Shown here: piece after piece, positions 52,010 to 61,432 of the stretch
Layout of the letters: every line of letters begins with the position of its first letter
How positions within the stretch are numbered: the first letter of the stretch is position 1
Origin: Gilvibacter sp. SZ-19
GTDB taxonomy: Bacteria; Bacteroidota; Bacteroidia; Flavobacteriales; Flavobacteriaceae
Reading direction: 5' to 3'
DNA: 64,000 bases
Assembly (NCBI RefSeq): GCF_002163875.1
Contig: NZ_CP019333.1
Location: 564,864-628,863, forward strand
Notes under the pieces: generated by a model
The model's database searches: none
What the model saw: only the letters and a program-made list of their open reading frames with translations
Told to the model about the DNA's origin: nothing
Made by a program: the position numbers and the translations under genes

Positions 52010-53356
52010 TTAACCAATTTCCTTATACATTAGATCCAGCCCCTCACGAATGATCTTCTGATGCGGCTGCTTACTTACACAAATAAATTCGGTCACCGCG
52101 AAGTCTTCTGGCGCTACTTCGTACATTCCCATAGCTTCCATGGCATCTAAGTCTTGCACCATACAAGATTTAAGTAATTGCAATGGATAGATATCTAGTG
52201 GGAATACTTCTTCGTAGGCACCGGTCACTACAAATGCGCGATGTTCTCCGTTGGTATTGGTGGTCAATTCGTATTCTTTCTTCGGATTCAACCAAGAGAA
52301 GGTCAAGGCTCTGGTGGTAGAGATCTTGTTGAAGATCGGCTTGTTCCAACCGAAGAATTCATAATCGTCTCCTTCTGGGATCACAGAAACTACCGAGTGG
52401 TAATACCCTAAGTGTCCTTCTGGTGAGATTTGGTTTCCGGTAAGTACATCTCCAGAGATCACGCGAATGTTCTCTTCGTTAAGACCAGAATCGTAAACAA
52501 AGGTCGAAACCTCTGCCCCTATCTTAGTTCTGTAGTACTTCGGAGTTTTTACAGAAGATCCGGCCAAGGCAACGATACGATCGGCCTTATAATGCCCTGT
52601 TGCCAATAGTTCACCGATGATCACAAGATCTTCGGCGTGGATAGTCCAAACGGTCTCACCCTTATTGATAGGATCAACATGCCCGATAAGCGTTCCTACG
52701 TTCCCAGCCGGGTGTGGTCCACTAACATTGTGCGTGCTAATTCCGTTGATGTTGTTAAATACCGAGTTTCCTTTTTTAGGCACGCCAACGTGGATCGGTC
52801 CTGCCGTTAAGGTCTTTAAACCATCGATAGCCGCTTGGATCTGCTCTTCCTTCCCGGCAAGGATCAGATCGTAATCTGCTCCCATCGGCGCCGTATTGTA
52901 GGCAGAAACAAAGATCGCCTTAGGAGCAACCTCCGGATTCGCGATCACATCGTACGGACGCTGCTTAATGAATGGCCAGCAACCTGCTTCCAAAAGACGT
53001 GCCTTTACCGCTTCTGCATTAGACAGGTCTGTCTTGCCAAAATCGCGGTAGCTGTCTTCTTTGTCAGCTTCGATGATGATGTCTGTGATAACTCGTTTTG
53101 CGCCGCGACGAATTTCTTTTAAAGTCCCACTAACAGGCGATACGAAACGCATGGATTCGTTGGCTTTGTTGTAGAAAATATCGTCTCCAGCTTTGATTTT
53201 CGCCCCTTCCTTAATTACCATTTTAGGTGTAATGAGATGGAAGTCGGCAGGTCTGATATTGAAAGTTCTAGATCTGGGAGCTCCTGAAATTTCAGGGCTT
53301 GCAGCTCCTTTTAATCGAATGTTCAGACCTTTTTTGATTCGAATGTCTTTTGACAT
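52010..53356 (-). CDS. nqrA: Na+-translocating NADH:quinone reductase subunit A
   Basis: 448 residues, soluble cytoplasmic subunit near the quinone site. Family text: IKKGLNIRLKGAASPEI, PKMVIKEGAKIKAGD with the lipoyl-like SPVSGTLKEIRRGAKR, ADYDLILAGKEEQIQAA and NGEHRAFVVTGAYEEVFP. First gene of the six-gene nqr operon; the promoter is 50 bases upstream. Confidence 0.97.
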   Translation of the reverse strand: MSKDIRIKKGLNIRLKGAASPEISGAPRSRTFNIRPADFHLITPKMVIKEGAKIKAGDDIFYNKANESMRFVSPVSGTLKEIRRGAKRVITDIIIEADKEDSYRDFGKTDLSNAEAVKARLLEAGCWPFIKQRPYDVIANPEVAPKAIFVSAYNTAPMGADYDLILAGKEEQIQAAIDGLKTLTAGPIHVGVPKKGNSVFNNINGISTHNVSGPHPAGNVGTLIGHVDPINKGETVWTIHAEDLVIIGELLATGHYKADRIVALAGSSVKTPKYYRTKIGAEVSTFVYDSGLNEENIRVISGDVLTGNQISPEGHLGYYHSVVSVIPEGDDYEFFGWNKPIFNKISTTRALTFSWLNPKKEYELTTNTNGEHRAFVVTGAYEEVFPLDIYPLQLLKSCMVQDLDAMEAMGMYEVAPEDFAVTEFICVSKQPHQKIIREGLDLMYKEIG

Positions 53357-53405
53357 AGGATTTTTGGTATGATGACTAAAGTCGTTGTGTCTCTCTTTCG
53401 GTTTG

Positions 53406-53413
53406 CAAATTTA
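53406..53413 (-). promoter_or_regulatory. -7 box TAAATTTG for the nqr operon
   Basis: Exact TAnnTTTG on the minus strand with a leader of about 45 bases to nqrA. All later nqr gaps are 1-19 bases, so it likely drives all six genes. Confidence 0.6.
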
Positions 53414-53473
53414 ATACAAAAAAGACAGAAAATGTGGAAATTCCCCAGCAAAAAATAAGGCATAAAAATTGTT

Positions 53474-53481
53474 TATATTTA
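53474..53481 (+). promoter_or_regulatory. Possible -7 box TATATTTA for the T9SS plug gene
   Basis: One base off TAnnTTTG, 18 bases before the ATG at 53500; same octamer as at 4509, 19975 and 56196. Confidence 0.45.
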
Positions 53482-53499
53482 GACCGTTAAAGCATACTG

Positions 53500-54753
53500 A
53501 TGAAGCACCTCATCCTACTTATCACCCTAGTTTTTACCTCTTCTGTTTTCCAGGCTCAGATCAACGAGATGCCGCCGCCGGAAAATATTCGCACAATCAT
53601 TTTTAACTCCGGAGGCAATCAAAGTCAGCTACCCATTATTCGTATGGGCGAGCCCATTTTCCTGACCTTTGACGATCTCAATGCAGACGAAGAGGACTAT
53701 TACTACCGCATTACCCATCACGATTTCGATTGGAAGGAATCTAACTTGGCCAAAGGTGAATTCATGGAAGGCTATGACGATGTGCGTATTCGCACTTACG
53801 ACAATTCATTGAATTCCCTGCAGCTGTATGCGCATTACAGACTCACAATTCCGAATCAAGAAACACGCAGACTCACCAAGAGTGGCAACTATATCATAAG
53901 TATCTACAAAGACACCGGAGAACTCATATTCTCTAGAAAGTTCATGATCGTAGAGCAAGGTGTAGGAGTTGCTGTCGATATTAAACGCGCTCGCGACTTT
54001 AACTTCATCAACACCAAGCAGGTGGTGCAGTTCACTGTAAAACCAGGAGCCGAGTTCATTGCCAATCCAAAGCAGACCGTAAATACCTTGGTGATTCAGA
54101 ATTACAACCTCAAAACAGCGATCACTGATCTAAAGCCTCAATACACTATTGGCCAAGAGCTCATTTATCGCTACGATGTTGAAGCAGGATTCTGGGGAGG
54201 AAACGAATACCTCAATTTTGACAGCAAGGACCTTCGCGGTGCGAATGTAGGCGTGAGTCGCATTGAGGTCACCGATCTGTACAACCACTTTTTGTTTACC
54301 AACCCCAGTAGAGCCGATCAGCCGTACACCTTTAATCCAGACATCAACGGGAATTTTGTGGTTCGAACACTAAATGCACAGCAGAGCGTTGGTTTTGAAG
54401 CCGAATATATCTGGATGCATTTCAGACTACAATACTTTGACGACCTAGACGGCAAAGAGATCCATATTTACGGGAACTTCAATAACTTCAACCTGGACGC
54501 TACTACCCGTATGCGCTATGACCCAGTGGACAATGTCTACAAAGGTGTCCGCAAGTTCAAACAAGGCTTTTACAACTACAAATACGTCCTCTTAGACCGC
54601 CAAGGAAATATAGACGAAGGCGCCGTTGGCGGAAACTTTTGGGAGACCGAGAACGACTACACTGTGCTGGTCTACTATCGCGAACCCGGCGGACGTTTCG
54701 ACAGAATTGTAGGTTACGGCAAAGGCAACTCCAATAATATTACCAATAATTAA
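53500..54753 (+). CDS. Type IX secretion system plug protein (DUF5103)
   Basis: 417 residues with a signal peptide (ITLVFTSSVFQAQ). The order of conserved stretches matches DUF5103: ENIRTIIFNSGGNQSQLPII at the start, YYRITHHDFDWKES, FINTKQVVQFTVKPG, HIYGNFNNF and the closing GGNFWETENDYTVLVYYREP. In Flavobacterium the plug protein caps the periplasmic side of the giant SprA translocon between cargo transits. The three sorting-domain proteins in this window are potential cargo. Confidence 0.85.
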   Translation: MKHLILLITLVFTSSVFQAQINEMPPPENIRTIIFNSGGNQSQLPIIRMGEPIFLTFDDLNADEEDYYYRITHHDFDWKESNLAKGEFMEGYDDVRIRTYDNSLNSLQLYAHYRLTIPNQETRRLTKSGNYIISIYKDTGELIFSRKFMIVEQGVGVAVDIKRARDFNFINTKQVVQFTVKPGAEFIANPKQTVNTLVIQNYNLKTAITDLKPQYTIGQELIYRYDVEAGFWGGNEYLNFDSKDLRGANVGVSRIEVTDLYNHFLFTNPSRADQPYTFNPDINGNFVVRTLNAQQSVGFEAEYIWMHFRLQYFDDLDGKEIHIYGNFNNFNLDATTRMRYDPVDNVYKGVRKFKQGFYNYKYVLLDRQGNIDEGAVGGNFWETENDYTVLVYYREPGGRFDRIVGYGKGNSNNITNN

Positions 54754-54761
54754 GCCTCCTT

Positions 54762-56147
54762 ATGCAGCAAGAACTGGATCTATTCAGAAGAATTGCAGAT
54801 CGTTTATTGTCAGAAGAAAAACGCGAAGGCGTTGTAAAACCCATACCTGCAGCAGCGTTGTGGAATACTTTGAATCTGCAATTGTCTTCAGAGGGCTTGT
54901 CAGAGACTGAATTTGAAAAGCTGCTTACGGAGGTCGTGCTCAGCACACCACGTACGGCGACCTCAAAATTCTTTAATCAGCTCTTTGGAGGGCGAACACC
55001 CAAAGCTACTTTAGGTGATCTCTTGGCAGTGATGCTAAACAATTCGATGTATACCTATAAAGTGGCAGGCCCACAGGTAGGAGTCGAAAAGGCGATCATA
55101 AAAGAGATCGTATCGCTGATCGGTTATCCGAGTACTGCGGATGGCACCATAGCTTCTGGAGGCTCTATGAGTAATTTGATAGCCATGTTGATGGCACGAG
55201 ACAAAAAGGACCCAGAGGCTCGCTTTAAAGGCAATAGAAAACCTTTGGTTGCATACACCTCCGCAGCATCACACTATTCCATAGCCAAAAACGCAGCCTT
55301 TTTAGGGATTGGTCGCGACTATGTGAGAAACATCCCTACGGACGCTACAGGAAAAATGGACCCTCAGGCCCTATCGGCACAAATACTTAGCGACAAAGCT
55401 GCCGGTTTAGAACCTTTCTTTATCAATGGAACGGCAGGAACTACGGTACTCGGAGTATTCGACCCTATTGATCCTTTAGCAGATATAGCACAGGCGCACG
55501 AGCTGTGGTTGCATATTGATGGTGCTTACTGCGGATCTGTTATATTCAGTACTAAATACAAGCATTTGGTATCTGGTTTGCACAGAGCGGATTCGTTTAA
55601 CCTCAACGCCCATAAAATGATGGGTACTCCCCTTACCTGCTCCATTATAGTAACGAGACACAAAAAACATTTGGCAGACAGCCTTTCTAACGAGGCGGAA
55701 TACCTGTACCAAACAGACGGGGACGACTTTAATTTAGGAAAGACCTCCCTGCAATGCGGACGCAGGAACGACGCCTTAAAATTCTGGTCACTTTGGAAGG
55801 CCATTGGCACCAAAGGACTTGAAGCCATGGTTGACAGGCAGTTTGCCTTGGCCGAGACCGCTGTCAACTATATCAGAGACCATAAGGATTACACCCTCTA
55901 CAGCGACCTGCCATCTATTTCTGTTTGCTTCAATTACAAGGACATTCCTGCTAAAACGCTTTGTACAGCTTTGTACGAAGAAGGCGAACTCATGGTCGGG
56001 TTCGGGAGTTTTGCCAACGAGACCTTTGTTCGCTTGGTGACCATAAACGCGGGTAACCAAGAGCAGCAGATCTTAGACTTCTTTGCCACTATGGAAGCCT
56101 TTGTAAGCAAACACGAAGCCGCTTTAAAAATAACCACAGAAGTTTAG
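54762..56147 (+). CDS. PLP-dependent group II amino acid decarboxylase
   Basis: 461 residues. The PLP lysine lies in FNLNAHKMMGTP, the ring-binding aspartate in WLHIDGAYCGS, and IASGGSMSNLIAMLMARDKK is the phosphate loop. This is the glutamate/aromatic amino acid decarboxylase fold (GadB, DDC, BPL/Dcs). Whether it acts on glutamate, aspartate, 2,4-diaminobutyrate or an aromatic acid cannot be told. It starts 8 bases after the plug gene, but functional linkage is doubtful. Confidence 0.88.
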   Translation: MQQELDLFRRIADRLLSEEKREGVVKPIPAAALWNTLNLQLSSEGLSETEFEKLLTEVVLSTPRTATSKFFNQLFGGRTPKATLGDLLAVMLNNSMYTYKVAGPQVGVEKAIIKEIVSLIGYPSTADGTIASGGSMSNLIAMLMARDKKDPEARFKGNRKPLVAYTSAASHYSIAKNAAFLGIGRDYVRNIPTDATGKMDPQALSAQILSDKAAGLEPFFINGTAGTTVLGVFDPIDPLADIAQAHELWLHIDGAYCGSVIFSTKYKHLVSGLHRADSFNLNAHKMMGTPLTCSIIVTRHKKHLADSLSNEAEYLYQTDGDDFNLGKTSLQCGRRNDALKFWSLWKAIGTKGLEAMVDRQFALAETAVNYIRDHKDYTLYSDLPSISVCFNYKDIPAKTLCTALYEEGELMVGFGSFANETFVRLVTINAGNQEQQILDFFATMEAFVSKHEAALKITTEV

Positions 56148-56195
56148 TCCTGATTTTTCCTTTTGGTAAGGGGTTTCAAAATTCCGTGAACTCCT

Positions 56196-56203
56196 TATAT
56201 TTA
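56196..56203 (+). promoter_or_regulatory. Possible -7 box TATATTTA next to the DUF3667 start
   Basis: Ends 4 bases before the ATG at 56208, so a transcript from it would be leaderless or begin inside the gene. Confidence 0.35.
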
Positions 56204-56207
56204 CAGT

Positions 56208-57533
56208 ATGCAGCCATCTGACGAGAATCCAAAGGACGATCTGAACAAGGACGATCAAACTAACACGTTTAACGAGACAGATAAATTACCTGCCGTTCGC
56301 GAGCCCGAATCGGAAGATGATCGTTTGGATTTTGAAACGGAGGCCGATGAACTCCTCGACCAGTACGCCAAACCCACCAATTACACAGGCCGCAAAAACG
56401 AAAAATACAGAGCCACAGAATGTCTGAACTGTGGGCATCCGCTACAACTCACCGATGTGTATTGTTCGTATTGCGCTCAAATGAACAGCACCAAAAAGTT
56501 AAGCGTAGGCGATTTCTTTGAAGAGCTTTTTTCTAGTATCATCAATTATGATTCCCGCTTCCGCACGTCTATAAAAACCTTGCTGTTCAAGCCCGGAGTA
56601 ATGTCTAGAGAGTTTATCAATGGCAAGCGGATGAAGTATGTGAACCCATTCCGCTTTTATTTGAGCATCTCCATTTTGTTTTTTATCCTTTTGGGATTGA
56701 TCGCCAACTTTGACGAAATTAATTTTGACAATGATGAGCTGATCGAAAAACAATTGGAGAACGGCATAGGTAAAGTAACTGTAGATGGCGTTCCAGTGGC
56801 CAATTTGGCCGAGCTCGATTCTATAATCAAAGCCAAAGACAACCGAAACCTTTCTCTGGACTCGTTACTTAAACGACGTAAGTTCAAACGAGACAGTGTC
56901 AAATCCACGAAGACCTATAAAGACCGCTACAGAACAGAGCAAGGCTACGATACTTTGTCTTTTTTCAATGCCATGTACGAGCGCGGGAAACTCTATGCAG
57001 ACTTTAACCAAGAGACAGGGATCAATAATCCCAGAGTGGGCCTAGACAGTTTAAAACACGTAGACAACTCCTACCACCGCTGGGTCTATCGCAAAGCTAT
57101 TGACGCAGAGACCATGAGCAAAGAACCGGGAAAGATCATCGAGTATTTCTTTACGCAATTGCCCTTTGTGATCTTTTTCTTCATCCCGATCTTCGCTTTG
57201 TTTGTTTGGCTGATCTACATCCGCAGAAAATACACCTATACCGACCACATGGTCTTTCTATTCCACACCCAGACCATGTTCTTTGTACTCTACGGGCTGG
57301 CTATGTTGGTCGATTTAATCATAGGGGCCTTTAAACCAGAGTACGACTCTGGTTTGGCAGCAGGAATTGCCACTTTGTTATTCTTGTTCTATCTCTACAA
57401 GGCCATGCGTAACTTCTACAAGCAGGGAAGAATTAAAACTATTGTTAAATTTCTGATTCTGAACTGGGTATTCTTTATTTTAGCATCGTTCGGAGCCTTC
57501 GTGGCCTTTGCCATAAGCTTCGCGACCTATTAA
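56208..57533 (+). CDS. DUF3667 membrane protein with N-terminal zinc ribbon
   Basis: 441 residues. An acidic N-terminal 60 residues are followed by a zinc ribbon (ECLNCGHPL, then VYCSYCAQ; two CxxC pairs) at about 72-92. DUF3667 landmarks are ELFSSIINYDSRFRTSIKTL, KPGVMSREFINGKRMKYVNP and RFYLSISILFFILLGLI. Four or five transmembrane segments follow (FVIFFFIPIFALFVWLIYI, then FVLYGLAMLVDLIIGAF and more), with a soluble loop of about 150 residues between the first and second. Function unknown; common in Bacteroidota. apaG follows 8 bases after its stop. Confidence 0.85.
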   Translation: MQPSDENPKDDLNKDDQTNTFNETDKLPAVREPESEDDRLDFETEADELLDQYAKPTNYTGRKNEKYRATECLNCGHPLQLTDVYCSYCAQMNSTKKLSVGDFFEELFSSIINYDSRFRTSIKTLLFKPGVMSREFINGKRMKYVNPFRFYLSISILFFILLGLIANFDEINFDNDELIEKQLENGIGKVTVDGVPVANLAELDSIIKAKDNRNLSLDSLLKRRKFKRDSVKSTKTYKDRYRTEQGYDTLSFFNAMYERGKLYADFNQETGINNPRVGLDSLKHVDNSYHRWVYRKAIDAETMSKEPGKIIEYFFTQLPFVIFFFIPIFALFVWLIYIRRKYTYTDHMVFLFHTQTMFFVLYGLAMLVDLIIGAFKPEYDSGLAAGIATLLFLFYLYKAMRNFYKQGRIKTIVKFLILNWVFFILASFGAFVAFAISFATY

Positions 57534-57541
57534 AAAATATC

Positions 57542-57928
57542 ATGGTAGAACAAATAACACAAGGCATTAAAGTTGCGGTACGCTCCAAGTACGAAGGGGC
57601 TTATATCCGCAATTACAAGATGCAGTTCGCATTTACCTACCAGGTCAGCATAAGCAACCACAGTAAAGACGTGGTGCAGCTCACCCACCGCAAATGGTTC
57701 ATTTTTGACGCACTCAACCATCCGGAAACGGTTTATGGAGAAGGAGTCATTGGTGAAAAACCCATTATCCAACCCGGGCAAACCCATACTTATAGTTCTG
57801 GCTGCTTATTGTCCGGCCCTATTGGAGCCATGCAAGGCAGTTACGAAATGGTCAATTTTTCTAACGCCCGTTCTTTTCAGGTAACTATTCCGCGCTTTGA
57901 ATTAAGCGCTCCCTTTGCTGTAAATTAA
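57542..57928 (+). CDS. apaG: ApaG-family protein
   Basis: 128 residues of the ApaG fibronectin-like fold (QFAFTYQVSISNHSKDVVQL, HRKWFIFDALNHPETVYGEG, VIGEKPIIQPGQTHTYSSG and GAMQGSYEM). It is often called a Co2+/Mg2+ efflux protein from a Salmonella phenotype, but its molecular role is not settled. The full family length is present. Its stop shares TTAA with the convergent DUF6695 gene. Confidence 0.93.
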   Translation: MVEQITQGIKVAVRSKYEGAYIRNYKMQFAFTYQVSISNHSKDVVQLTHRKWFIFDALNHPETVYGEGVIGEKPIIQPGQTHTYSSGCLLSGPIGAMQGSYEMVNFSNARSFQVTIPRFELSAPFAVN

Positions 57929-58917
57929 AAGCTGAGTCGGCTGTGCACCGCTAAGGTTATCTGGCGATCGCCCTGAATTACTGTACATTTTTCGCAATGC
58001 GAATCGTAATCGAATCGGTACGCGGCATTCAGATCCAGATCGGCATTGGCTGTAAAGACACCAGAAAAATCTTGAACCTTTTTTTCGTTGTAGCGGTTTA
58101 TAACATATTGCCTACGCAACGGGCCTCCTTGTAGATCGAACCAAGCACTACTGCCAGTCCCGGTGAGCAGTTGTGCATTTTCATGCGGCGCTTCTAGCGG
58201 CTCAATTACTGCGGAGCCCTTGTGTTTCTTATCGAAGTAATTCCTTAAGTTCTCTTTAAAGGCTGTACCGTTGAACTTCTCAATTTGACCTTGGTGAATT
58301 TGGTATACTGCGGATTCGGTAGCGGCTTGCTCCACATTACCCACAGTACTCGGCGTGAATTTCTTATTGCGATTCAAGCGTTTGATGATCTTCGGGTCCT
58401 GCGTTGAGGCCAACAAGGTCTCTGTCACAAATCGGGAGCAATTACTCCCCGTTTTAACAAAGGCACCATAAGGAATGCTACCGCGCCCTTGTAATTGATC
58501 TATATAAGCCTTTGCTTTTCTATAGTCTATCTTATCGCATACAGAAGCCAACAAACGACCTTCTCCGTGGGTTTTCTCCGGATGGGCTTCTAGCCAGAGT
58601 AATAGTTCTTCGGCATTCTTTAAATTGGCATTCTGGTCCAACTGGGCCAAAAACGGAATCTCCAATTCGGCATCGGTATTGGCGCCGCGAACACGTCCGT
58701 GCCCTTCTGGAGTGACATAGCGCCCAAAGTCGTAGTAATGGGCTTTCCCCGTGGCATTCTCTACCAAGACCAAGGCCGCATGCCCGGCTTTAATGTGCGA
58801 GCGTGTTCCCAGACCTACCAAGGGTAAAAAACGGCACAACAACTCGCTGCTCATTCGGACAAAGGTGTCCGGAAAGGCCATAGCAATCAATTTTCCGTCT
58901 TGTTTGTGCTCACTCAT
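57925..58917 (-). CDS. DUF6695 family protein, possible papain-like fold
   Basis: 330 residues from the ATG at 58917, which follows the NRDE gene stop by 1 base; the longer open frame to 58986 lies inside that gene and is rejected. A histidine in KAGHAALVLVENATGKAHYY and the cysteine in TGSNCSRFVTETLL are spaced as in permuted NlpC/P60-like or LRAT-like cysteine hydrolases; this is inference. No signal peptide. The C-terminal 90 residues form a separate beta-rich part. I recall DUF6695 in Bacteroidota; function unknown. Confidence 0.75.
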   Translation of the reverse strand: MSEHKQDGKLIAMAFPDTFVRMSSELLCRFLPLVGLGTRSHIKAGHAALVLVENATGKAHYYDFGRYVTPEGHGRVRGANTDAELEIPFLAQLDQNANLKNAEELLLWLEAHPEKTHGEGRLLASVCDKIDYRKAKAYIDQLQGRGSIPYGAFVKTGSNCSRFVTETLLASTQDPKIIKRLNRNKKFTPSTVGNVEQAATESAVYQIHQGQIEKFNGTAFKENLRNYFDKKHKGSAVIEPLEAPHENAQLLTGTGSSAWFDLQGGPLRRQYVINRYNEKKVQDFSGVFTANADLDLNAAYRFDYDSHCEKCTVIQGDRQITLAVHSRLSF

Positions 58918-58918
58918 A

Positions 58919-59617
58919 CTACAAATAGTGATGGGTAATAGCGCCTTCTGGCAGTTCCTGATATCTGAACTGGATCTTTGCTCCAATTTTGGCTACACTG
59001 CTCATGCTTTTAGTTCGAACAAAACCGCGATTCATTACAATATCGTTCTGCGGATCGCCATCTCCGGCGGTATGATGAAAATACAATTGCGATCTCAGAT
59101 CGGTAGAATTTCCTTTTAGAAATTCGGCAAACCAAGCTTCGCGCTTCGCGGCTACCTCCGCAGTATACAACTGCCGTGAGGTCCAAATCCGAGGAGCTAT
59201 AGGCAGCTCTGTTATGTGTTTTTGATTGCCGTCCCAGACGCATTCTAACAAGGAAAGTTCGTCGGCCCAATCTACCACCACTACGGTAAAAGGCTCCACG
59301 CCTTCAAGGTCTTCGGACTGCAGCAGCTCTTTGGCATTGTCTGCTTTTAATAGGTCTAAAACCAATAAACCACGGCTACGCCCGTAAGTTCCCATAGGAT
59401 GTCTTTCAAAACCTCCGTTGAGCAAACAAACAGTCCTATTTAAGGCAGTAAGACCTATCCATGACCCGCCGGCCAAAACATCTTTAGGGTAAATACAAGC
59501 AACTCCATCCAAGTTGTATACGGCTGGTAAAAGCGTCTCGCGTTTGGGCGATTCATCTCTGTTGGAGACCAGGCTAAAATCCGAAGCAGAACGCGGAATA
59601 AAAGTTAGGGTACACAT
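58919..59617 (-). CDS. NRDE (TANGO2-like) family protein
   Basis: 232 residues. The motif SNRDESPKRET carries the NRDE tetrad, preceded by MCTLTFIPR with the conserved cysteine at position 2 that resembles an Ntn-hydrolase start. GGSWIGLTALNRTVCLLNGG and NRGFVRT also match. Human TANGO2 has been tied to haem or lipid handling, but bacterial roles are not known. Co-transcribed with the DUF6695 gene. Confidence 0.85.
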   Translation of the reverse strand: MCTLTFIPRSASDFSLVSNRDESPKRETLLPAVYNLDGVACIYPKDVLAGGSWIGLTALNRTVCLLNGGFERHPMGTYGRSRGLLVLDLLKADNAKELLQSEDLEGVEPFTVVVVDWADELSLLECVWDGNQKHITELPIAPRIWTSRQLYTAEVAAKREAWFAEFLKGNSTDLRSQLYFHHTAGDGDPQNDIVMNRGFVRTKSMSSVAKIGAKIQFRYQELPEGAITHHYL

Positions 59618-59710
59618 AGAAATTGCAGCAGCATTTTACAAACGCCAAGTTAGCATTTTTAAGCAATAGAATAGCCCGGGCTTTCGCACAGAAAAGGGGG
59701 CAGAATTTTG

Positions 59711-59718
59711 TAAATTTG
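59711..59718 (+). promoter_or_regulatory. -7 box TAAATTTG for pruA
   Basis: Exact TAnnTTTG, 31 bases before the ATG at 59750; no convincing -33 TTG. Confidence 0.55.
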
Positions 59719-59749
59719 CAGAAATCAAAAATTCAGTAATCGATCTATT

Positions 59750-61375
59750 ATGGGAAAAGGATTCTACGAAGTACCGGTAGCCGTTAACGAACCGGTTAAG
59801 GACTACGCTCCCGGCTCACCAGAACGCAAAGCCGTTCTTGAAGCTTATAAAGAATTATACAATGCCAATATCGATGTGCCTATGTACATCAATGGCCAGG
59901 AAGTGCGTACAGGTGACACGGCAACCATGTCTCCTCCGCACGAACACCAACACAGCTTAGGGACTTATCACCGAGCGACTCAAGCCAATGTACAATCGGC
60001 TATAGATGGTGCTCTAGAGGCCCGTAAAGCTTGGTCACAAATGCCTTGGGAGCAACGTGCAGGTATCTTTTTACGCGCTGCGGAGCTTATTGCAGGACCT
60101 TACCGCGCCAAGATCAACGCCGCAACCATGTTGGCACAGTCCAAGACCATTTATCAGGCAGAGATCGATTCTGCTTGCGAACTGATCGACTTCTTACGCT
60201 TCAATGTGCAGTTTATGACAGAGATCTATGCGGAGCAGCCAGAATCTACATCTGGAGCTTGGAACCGTTTGGAATACCGTCCGCTAGAAGGATTCATTTA
60301 CGCCATTACGCCGTTCAACTTTACAGCCATTGCCGGAAACTTGCCTGCCAGCGCAGCGCTGATGGGGAACGTAGTGCTTTGGAAGCCTTCTGACAGTCAG
60401 ATCTTCTCTGCAAAGGTTATAATTGATGTGTTTAGAGAAGCTGGAGTTCCTGACGGCGTTATCAACGTGGTTTACGGAGATCCGGTAATGATCACCAACA
60501 CCGTATTGGAAAGCCCGGATTTTAGCGGCTTGCACTTTACAGGATCTACCCATGTGTTCAAAAGCCTGTGGAAGCAGATCGGAGAGAATATCTTTAAGTA
60601 CAAGACCTATCCACGTATAGTGGGAGAGACAGGAGGAAAAGACTTTATTGTGGCGCACAAATCTGCCAATTCAAAACAAGTGAGCACGGCTATAAGTCGT
60701 GGTGCTTTTGAATTCCAAGGCCAAAAATGTAGTGCAGCCAGCCGTTGCTATATTCCGCAGAGCCTGTGGCCAGCTGTAAAAGAAGAAGTGATCGCCGATG
60801 TGAAGTCCTTTAAAATAGGATCTCCAGAAGACATGAGTAACTTCATTACTGCCGTGATCCACGAAGGTTCTTTTGATAAACTTGCCTCCTATATCGACGC
60901 TGCAAAAGCAGACGCAGATGCCGAGATCATTGTGGGAGGAAACTACGATAAATCCAAAGGATACTTTATTGAACCAACCGTTATCGTTACCTCAAATCCA
61001 AAATACACCACCATGTGTACGGAGCTATTCGGACCGGTAGTGACCATCTTTGTTTATGAGGATGATGCCTGGGAAGAAACCCTACATTTGGTTGATGAAA
61101 CTGGAGAATACGCCCTAACTGGCGCCGTATTCTCAGAAGATCGCTATGCTTTAGATCAAGCAGTCAAGATCTTAGAGAATGCCGCAGGTAATTTCTACAT
61201 CAACGACAAACCAACAGGAGCTGTTGTAGGACAGCAACCTTTTGGAGGTGCTCGCGGAAGTGGAACCAATGACAAGGCAGGAAGCAAACTCAACCTTTAC
61301 CGCTGGATCTCTCCACGCATGGTAAAAGAGACCTTTGTTTCTCCAACAGACTATCGTTATCCTTTCTTAGGATAA
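59750..61375 (+). CDS. pruA: L-glutamate gamma-semialdehyde (P5C) dehydrogenase
   Basis: Oxidises glutamate semialdehyde, from proline breakdown, to glutamate with NAD+. 541 residues, the stand-alone form. PFNFTAIAGNLPASAALMGN and LWKPSDSQ form the cofactor site, FTGSTHVF the Rossmann loop, VGETGGKDFIVAH the glutamate region and FQGQKCSAASR the catalytic cysteine; PFGGARGSGTN is the end motif. Proline dehydrogenase is not in the window. Own promoter and terminator, so it is a single-gene unit. Confidence 0.95.
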   Translation: MGKGFYEVPVAVNEPVKDYAPGSPERKAVLEAYKELYNANIDVPMYINGQEVRTGDTATMSPPHEHQHSLGTYHRATQANVQSAIDGALEARKAWSQMPWEQRAGIFLRAAELIAGPYRAKINAATMLAQSKTIYQAEIDSACELIDFLRFNVQFMTEIYAEQPESTSGAWNRLEYRPLEGFIYAITPFNFTAIAGNLPASAALMGNVVLWKPSDSQIFSAKVIIDVFREAGVPDGVINVVYGDPVMITNTVLESPDFSGLHFTGSTHVFKSLWKQIGENIFKYKTYPRIVGETGGKDFIVAHKSANSKQVSTAISRGAFEFQGQKCSAASRCYIPQSLWPAVKEEVIADVKSFKIGSPEDMSNFITAVIHEGSFDKLASYIDAAKADADAEIIVGGNYDKSKGYFIEPTVIVTSNPKYTTMCTELFGPVVTIFVYEDDAWEETLHLVDETGEYALTGAVFSEDRYALDQAVKILENAAGNFYINDKPTGAVVGQQPFGGARGSGTNDKAGSKLNLYRWISPRMVKETFVSPTDYRYPFLG

Positions 61376-61392
61376 ATCGATTAGATATCAAT

Positions 61393-61422
61393 AAAAAGGC
61401 CGCTACTTAAGCGGCTTTTTTT
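61393..61422. terminator. Terminator between pruA and rsmG
   Basis: GCCGCT (61399-61404) and AGCGGC (61410-61415) form a stem with a 5-base loop; T-run to 61422 and A-run before it, so it can act on both convergent genes. Confidence 0.8.
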
Positions 61423-61432
61423 ATGGCTTATA

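Noticed and set aside
58918-58986. Upstream extension of the DUF6695 protein
   Set aside because: It lies wholly inside the NRDE coding region; the ATG at 58917 is 1 base after that gene's stop.
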